NCBI GenBank assembly: GCA_009760855.2
Contig: WPIO01000001.1
Span: forward strand, 10,244,501 to 10,308,500
Direction of reading: 5' to 3'
From: Cristatella mucedo
Taxonomy: Eukaryota; Bryozoa; Phylactolaemata; Cristatellidae
DNA length: 64,000 bases
This document shows, one piece after another, positions 58,861 to 64,000 of this stretch. Position numbers and translations under genes: made by a program. The notes below the pieces were generated by a model that was not told the DNA's origin, searched no databases, and worked only from the letters and a program-made list of their open reading frames with translations. Position 1 is the first letter of the stretch, and each line of letters begins with the position of its first letter.

Positions 58861-59806
58861 TTTTATTTGAGATAAAATAGTTATCCCAGAGCAAATGCAT
58901 TTAATAAACCAGCCTGTGCTGTGGCTATAAAGGCTATCAAGCCGGGTGAAAGCAAGCAAATGCTCAATCTGAGTGCTAAACCACATTCAGTCAGACAGAT
59001 TACTTCTTAGCAGCTGCGAATAGAGCTAGTACAGGCTGCCATACTATCTTCATACCGGATCAGGGGGAAAAGATAGGGAGAAATGTTTATCAAACTTAGG
59101 AATTTCATGTGAGCCAACTGAGAGGTGACAAAGCCTTAGCCACTTCACAACTATGTGTCACTACAGCTGTATTGACATTTTCAAAATACGACATTTCTGT
59201 TAAGATGCTCCCTGCTTCAACATCAACGCTATACGTACGCCAAGCCCCACCTCGACGTACAAGCAAGCGACTTATCTTTATATGCCATAGCCACGAAGCT
59301 GACAGAACATTATAGAATACTGAGCAAGCAACAGATTGCTTCGACCTTACATGTAATAGGCCTAGCCAGTGATATCATCGGAAAAACAGGCCTCTAAACG
59401 ACAAAACACCCGGCTGGTAGCTGCCCATGCTGTTCCTATTTATTGACAACCTCCACTTCGCAGCCCGTGCTTCTGGCAGTCCGACTGATAAAGTAGTCAA
59501 ATGGCAATTGCTGCATGGCATCATCCTCCATGCACTTGCATTCCTATGTAAGGTAGCTGTTGGTACGGAGAAAATCCAATTATATCAATCCTACGTGTAT
59601 GTTTCTCCTACCCACTCAATGATGTGACTCTAATGGCCTGTGGTTGAACAGAAAATAGGACCAACCATTCCGAATTATAATTTCATAGGCTTCACAGCAG
59701 GGCGATCGGGCTCATCTCGCCCCCAGTCTTTTCGGGACATGTATTAGCTACCCCATCTGTTGCTTAGAAACCATGTGCAAACGGAGTTTCAATCATTCGA
59801 TCATCA

Positions 59807-59879
59807 AAGCGAGTTCCAATCTGATTCATATCCGGCCCTGAGATGTAGTGCCAGATATGAATCAGATTGGAACTCGCTT
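59807..59879. repeat. Perfect 26-bp foldback with 21-nt loop
   Basis: The arms 59807-59832 and 59854-59879 are exact reverse complements (starting AAGCGAGTTCCAATC and ending GATTGGAACTCGCTT) around a 21-base loop. The arms are not part of any repeat I recognise. Confidence 0.95.
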
Positions 59880-59989
59880 CTAAGATTATGGTGAAAATGG
59901 GGATGACTTTTGCTCCTGCTACCGTCTACAATTCTTACCGGCTACCGATTCTGGTAGCAGGTCTTTGTTGATACTTTTGCTTTGGCTGG

Positions 59990-60560
59990 GTGTGTGCTGC
60001 CCATTGCACCGATTGCACTTTGCAAGTCATTCAGGCTGTGAGTGCACCGTAGCTCCAGCATAATGCCACGGGCTCTTGTCTAGCAGGCGTTGAATCTTGG
60101 ACGTCGATTAACTTCCTTTACGTAAATGACGATAAAGCCGAACTCATTATACAAAACCCGAGTGCTCTGTGGGAATCGGTGGCATGGCACCCTTGCCAAA
60201 GATAATATATATAAAATAAAAAATATAAAAATAAATAAATAAAATAAAATAATCTGCCCGTAATCAGGCTGCCATACTATTTCCTCATTGACAACTGCCT
60301 GGGGTTTAAAGGCTTTATTCGAAAGACCGCCTCCATGGCTGGCCTACGATCCAGGCTCAGGTGCTAGAGGGCTACTTAATAGGGCAATGGATAGCCTAAG
60401 ATCTTACTAGTTCCTGATTTCTCTTCCTGCTAGACCACAGTACCTTGCTATTGACACAGTAACTCGCTATTGCCGTCGAAAAGTCCTTAAGAGGCTTCAG
60501 GTCACATGTCCTCTTTGCTAAGTAGCTCTGTTATTTTTCCATTGATCAGTTGAAGTAAAT
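59990..60560 (+). mobile_element. Old LINE fragment
   Basis: Contains NFLYVNDDKAELIIQN (about 60110-60165), corresponding to the [10 protein letters not shown] block, and then a decayed C-terminal region. A run of AAATA-type repeats lies at 60205-60252. Confidence 0.5.
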
Positions 60561-60744
60561 CGAATTCTTCGTCTAAACCCACATGGCTCACCGTAGCTCA
60601 GCTCATTTATACCCTGCACAACTTCGTCAGTAGTAGTTCAGCCTCCTTGGGCATTCGAGCTCCTTGTGCCCACAGGTCCAATAATGACAATAATTAGCCA
60701 CCCCTTTCTTTTGCATTAAAACTGCAGGCAGAAGAGGTTTTTGC

Positions 60745-61136
60745 TTTAAGCCTGGTTTAGACGGCGAATTTTTCTTCTCCCTGATATCTACCTACTTGAG
60801 TCTTGCTCGGGTCTTCTGGTTTGTAGGAGGTTTGGACGACAGTCTTGCTCAAGTCTTGCGTCCTACTCACTCCCCCACTGAGCGTTCGTGGGATAGCTGC
60901 AGCATTTTTCTACGGCCATGCTTCGCTGACTTGACGCATTTACCGGTAGAATGAAACCTGTCCGCTATAGCTTTTACCACTTGCCGCCTCAAAATCCGAT
61001 TTTTGAACTCCAAGCTCGGAGTGTTCCATGACATCTCGTGGAACGAATCGATGAGTTCACCGGTGAAGTCTGGGGGTGCAATTCCATTCAAAGCAATGCA
61101 GTAGGCATCGCGTGAATGGCATCTATGATTGATCAC
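60745..61136 (-). mobile_element. Possible DNA-transposon remnant
   Basis: An 89-residue minus frame (60867-61136; GIAPPDFTGELIDSFHEMSW, then FKNRILRRQVVKAIADRF) is followed by a non-coding stretch ending AATTCGCCGTCTAAACCAGG. The end recalls PIF/Harbinger-type termini and the small frame could be part of its accessory protein. The other terminus is not found, so the assignment is weak. Confidence 0.3.
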
Positions 61137-61186
61137 TTCTTAAGCCTTGGCTGAAAAGTATAACTGAGTTTAGCTGCTGAGTTGTT

Positions 61187-61208
61187 ACATATACGAGTTC
61201 ACGTCTAC

Positions 61209-61278
<70 letters not shown>

Positions 61279-61315
61279 TATATATATATACCTGGAGATG
61301 TGAACTCGTATATGT
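61187..61315. repeat. (TA)n tract enclosed by inverted arms
   Basis: ACATATACGAGTTCAC (61187-61202) and its exact complement GTGAACTCGTATATGT (61300-61315) flank an approximately 80-base TA run (61207-61290). The whole is a near-perfect palindrome. Confidence 0.93.
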
Positions 61316-61692
61316 ATAATATGTATACACTGCATATATACAGGCATTGAAACGATAACGTGCTAAATCAGTCATTACTACTGCTGAAACATTCACGATG
61401 TTTGGTTCTTAATCTATGTTTAGGCATCCTTACAACCGCCGTCATAAAATGTTCATTCAAGTTGTGCACTAGGCTTTCGGCCAGACGGCAGTTTCGCTCT
61501 GCACCTCAAGTCGGACAGTTAAGAGATGATCTGGGTGCCTTTCGAGAGTTTTCGTTTACTATGACTGATACTGGACGTATGTAACCCTCCGTGGCTATCT
61601 AGTAGACTTGTGAATGCTATGCATATGGACTTGCTATCTTAAGGTATAGGTGCTTCTCATTGATGTTGCATTCTGCTATTTTCGGCTTACTG

Positions 61693-61795
<103 letters not shown>

Positions 61796-61947
61796 GAGTC
61801 TCGGAGTCTTTCGATGACATCCCACTGCAGTCATGCCATTTTGCACTCAATCTGGACACCAAGCGCCACTCGGAATGTTAATTTTTTGGCACTGCTTCGA
61901 GTACTAGAGCACTGACTACGATGGTAGAGCACTGCTCGGAGAGTTAC

Positions 61948-62033
61948 CTCGTATGCTGACTGCTCAGCGACGTCGATGAGCAGGAGCTCGCCGAACTGCT
62001 GAGCAGATCGATGTAGCTGAGACTCTCGATGCA
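61948..62033 (-). CDS. RASGRF: RasGRF exon: end of PH2, Ser-rich
   Basis: The acceptor TTTCAG|TGC opens in phase 0 directly after ..SDISQ and reads CIESLSYIDLLSSSASSCSS, then TSLSSQHT, to the donor ACGAG|GTAACT (phase 2). The opening parallels CVDNIRCNGLM in RASGRF1. Length is 86 bp. The Ser run is unlike vertebrate proteins. Confidence 0.85.
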
Positions 62034-62317
62034 CTGAAACATATTTAGTCACTGGTCTATAAGGGAAAAGTAGTTACCCCTCCCGATGCACATGCAAGCA
62101 GGCATAGATTGCCAGGCGTGTCGTTTGGACTGCAATTTAACCCGCACGATTGCATGTGGACTGCTGCATGCAACAAAGTTGGACAGGGCTTATTATCATC
62201 AGTTGATGAAAACTGACAACACTAATAACGATGCATTACATGCAAAATTATGATAAATGGCTTTTTGTATTCTCACTGCTGTGTGCTATTACAATGGAAG
62301 ACAGGGGACGAGAGGAT

Positions 62318-62322
<5 letters not shown>

Positions 62323-62353
<31 letters not shown>

Positions 62354-62371
62354 CGTGAGAGAGAGACAGGC

Positions 62372-62417
<46 letters not shown>

Positions 62418-62436
62418 GGGAGAGAGAGGGAGAGGA
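62323..62436. repeat. (GA)n microsatellite
   Basis: Interrupted GA repeats with two GACAGGCGT insertions, between two RasGRF exons. Confidence 0.97.
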
Positions 62437-62546
62437 GTAAAGTACAAAGTGCAAAACCAACCCATCTCAGTCAGAGCCTGTGTTAAAGCACTACCTACAT
62501 TTCGGTGCTCAGGGACGGTTGGCTTCGTCAGCACTGCATTACGCAC

Positions 62547-62758
62547 CTGGCTGATGTCGCTACACCAGGCAGCTTTCTCCTGAAGGCTGTTTGCCAGCAA
62601 AGTGATTACGAACGAAGGATTGCACCCCTCTCCTTCGACAATTATCCGAAAGTCAAGGCCATTCCTAGAAGGCTCGCGGTTGACAGAAGACACCGGATGA
62701 AGGTCGTGCGATGGTGCCGTAGAAGTTGCATTGATAGGCATACCGTCGTCTGTGAAAC
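62547..62758 (-). CDS. RASGRF: RasGRF exon: C-terminal half of PH2
   Basis: The frame contains NGLDFRIIVEGEGCNPSFVI and LANSLQEKAAWCSDISQ, matching [37 protein letters not shown] of RASGRF1. It ends at CAG|GTGCGT in phase 0. I took the acceptor CTGGTCTGCTGCCAG|GT because of its pyrimidine tract, which adds FTDDGMPINATSTAPSHD as a linker. The alternative CCTTCTAG (upper end 62664) would also be in frame. The preceding exon is not found in the window. Confidence 0.88.
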
Positions 62759-63964
62759 CTGGCAGCAGACCAGGAAAAGGGAGCTGAGCTAGCAGAGGTC
62801 ATATGCACAGGGCACGTCCCCGCTGCAGCTGGCGTGCAGGTGATGAAGCAAGCACAGCAAGAGGACGCTAGCCTACGGAAGGGCCCTACTGCCCGGCCCC
62901 ATGCCACCGCAGCAAAAAACGATCGAGTACGACAACCCGCCTCCACTAACCTGCCTACTCACTTACCTAAGCAGACATCTTGGGCCTGGTACTAGTCGAG
63001 ATGGTGTAATCCGTGCTTTTTCTCGAACCATGTAGCCTAGCCACAATAAGCCAGCGGAGCTGCACTTGACGGACAATGAGACTATATGTTGGCCAGATCT
63101 TCACCCAGACCTGCTGCTGCCCAGCAGCATTCTTCAATGACCAATGATGGAGCTAACAAGAGGTGCCTCAGCTGCTGATAATTGAGTTCTTTGGCCTAGC
63201 TGCTAATGGTACAATGATGTTATTGCCACAGACCAATTATAAAGAGAGAGCTATGACATAAAGTCATTTTGGTGCTTGGATAGCAGTGGTGGCACAGGCC
63301 TACAGCCAGGGGCTGCTTTGCCCAATTACCGACCGCTATGACCACAAGCCACTATCTGCTCGCTGGGTGTCTCAGGGCGCTTCTTCTTTTGCTTACCCAG
63401 CTGTGAATTCCTCTCCCACGACACTTACCCCCTATGTAAAAGCTCGTGTGGATTCAGCTATGAACGCTATGGCAGCAAACGTTTGGTCATGGGGCATGTC
63501 GTCCACTTTTGCTGCCCATGCCAGCCAACCAGCCTGTGGCCTGCCTGTGCTTATGCGACTCCTCATCCCAGACAAGGGTATAATTGCAATTATTTCTATT
63601 ATTAGTGTCAGGCACTCCAGCCATGTGCCACTAAGAGGCACTGCCGTGTATTTGCTAGCATGGGCAGCACTTTGCTTGACCTTGATTTCTGCCTTTCTTT
63701 GAGCACTTCAGGGCCAGCCGGACACGTCACAATCCACAAGCTCACATTGTTTGCCCGGTCGAACGTGGTTGCGAAGACAGCTTCATCCCTCTTTCTAATT
63801 TCATTCAGCAATATTATCTGCAGTCGGACAAAGTAGGGCCATTGAAGGGTGAGGCAAGCCAGAAAGAAATTAATGCAATTCGACAATGCTTGTAAAGTAA
63901 GTTGCTAACTACTGCCATTTATCCCAAAGGTCAAGCACTTTCAAGTTAGTTGATTCAGTGGCCA
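62759..63964. other. RasGRF intron with two unrecognised open frames
   Basis: A 138-residue plus frame (63286-63702, antisense to RasGRF) has no known motif and a normal-looking composition. A minus frame at 63608-63886 (NEIRKRDEAVFATTFDRANN before a GTGAGC) might be an exon but does not match RasGRF. I assign neither. Confidence 0.4.
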
Positions 63965-64000
63965 CATTGATATAGCAGCAGAAGAGCTTTAACGGCCATC
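63965..64000 (-). mobile_element. SINE S1 end, cut by the window edge
   Basis: ATATAGCAGCAGAAGAGC and TTTAACGGCCATC match the 3' end of S1 in minus orientation; the rest lies beyond the window. Confidence 0.6.

Noticed and set aside
63286-63702. 138-residue plus-strand frame as a gene
   Set aside because: No motif, antisense to RasGRF, and a length reachable by chance in this GC content; kept only as a note in the intron entry.

Overview
This window is nuclear DNA from an invertebrate animal. It has short coding exons split by GT..AG introns, two recognisable animal genes, many decayed non-LTR retrotransposons, tRNA-derived SINEs, solo LTRs and long CT/GA, TA and TG microsatellites. I cannot name the phylum from sequence alone. 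No bacterial, organellar or CRISPR feature is visible.

Layout. 1-12.8 kb is gene-poor and repeat-rich. It holds LINE-A and SINE copies, a solo LTR inside a local tandem duplication, and a small MITE. 13.07-15.65 kb (+) is a two-exon SNRNP35 gene (U11/U12 snRNP 35 kDa protein of the minor spliceosome). Tail-to-tail with it, 211 bases away, 15.87-17.49 kb (-) is an intronless open frame for a type II membrane protein of a family I cannot name. 17.5-22 kb is LINE debris.

From 22.4 kb to beyond the right edge, the minus strand carries one very long gene, a RasGRF-type Ras guanine nucleotide exchange factor. I could place the end of the second PH domain, the REM (RasGEF-N) domain, an Ala/Ser-rich linker and the whole CDC25 catalytic domain on eleven exons. 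Intron phases agree at every junction except one unresolved gap in the low-complexity linker (36.7-48.9 kb). The first half of the protein (PH1, IQ, DH and the start of PH2) should lie beyond 64 kb. Its introns (up to about 12 kb) hold almost all the other repeats, including a second solo LTR (1,683 bp, 4-bp target duplication), LINE-A and LINE-B copies, a 26-bp perfect foldback and a 450-bp CT tract.

Repeat families, named here for convenience. LINE-A is L2/CR1-like with an (ATT)n 3' tail; one copy has a 636-aa reverse-transcriptase frame with an intact YADD. LINE-B is a second L2-like family with an (ATAC)n tail, and all copies are dead. SINE S1 has a tRNA-like head and a TTTATCGC...GCTATACAAAA body. 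SINE S2 has a tRNA-like head joined to a 3' tail that matches the LINE-A 3' end, which suggests mobilisation by LINE-A. I see no multi-gene system of a new type. The most useful observations are the RasGRF gene model, the unknown membrane protein, the S2/LINE-A tail sharing and the solo LTR with its own empty-site copy alongside.
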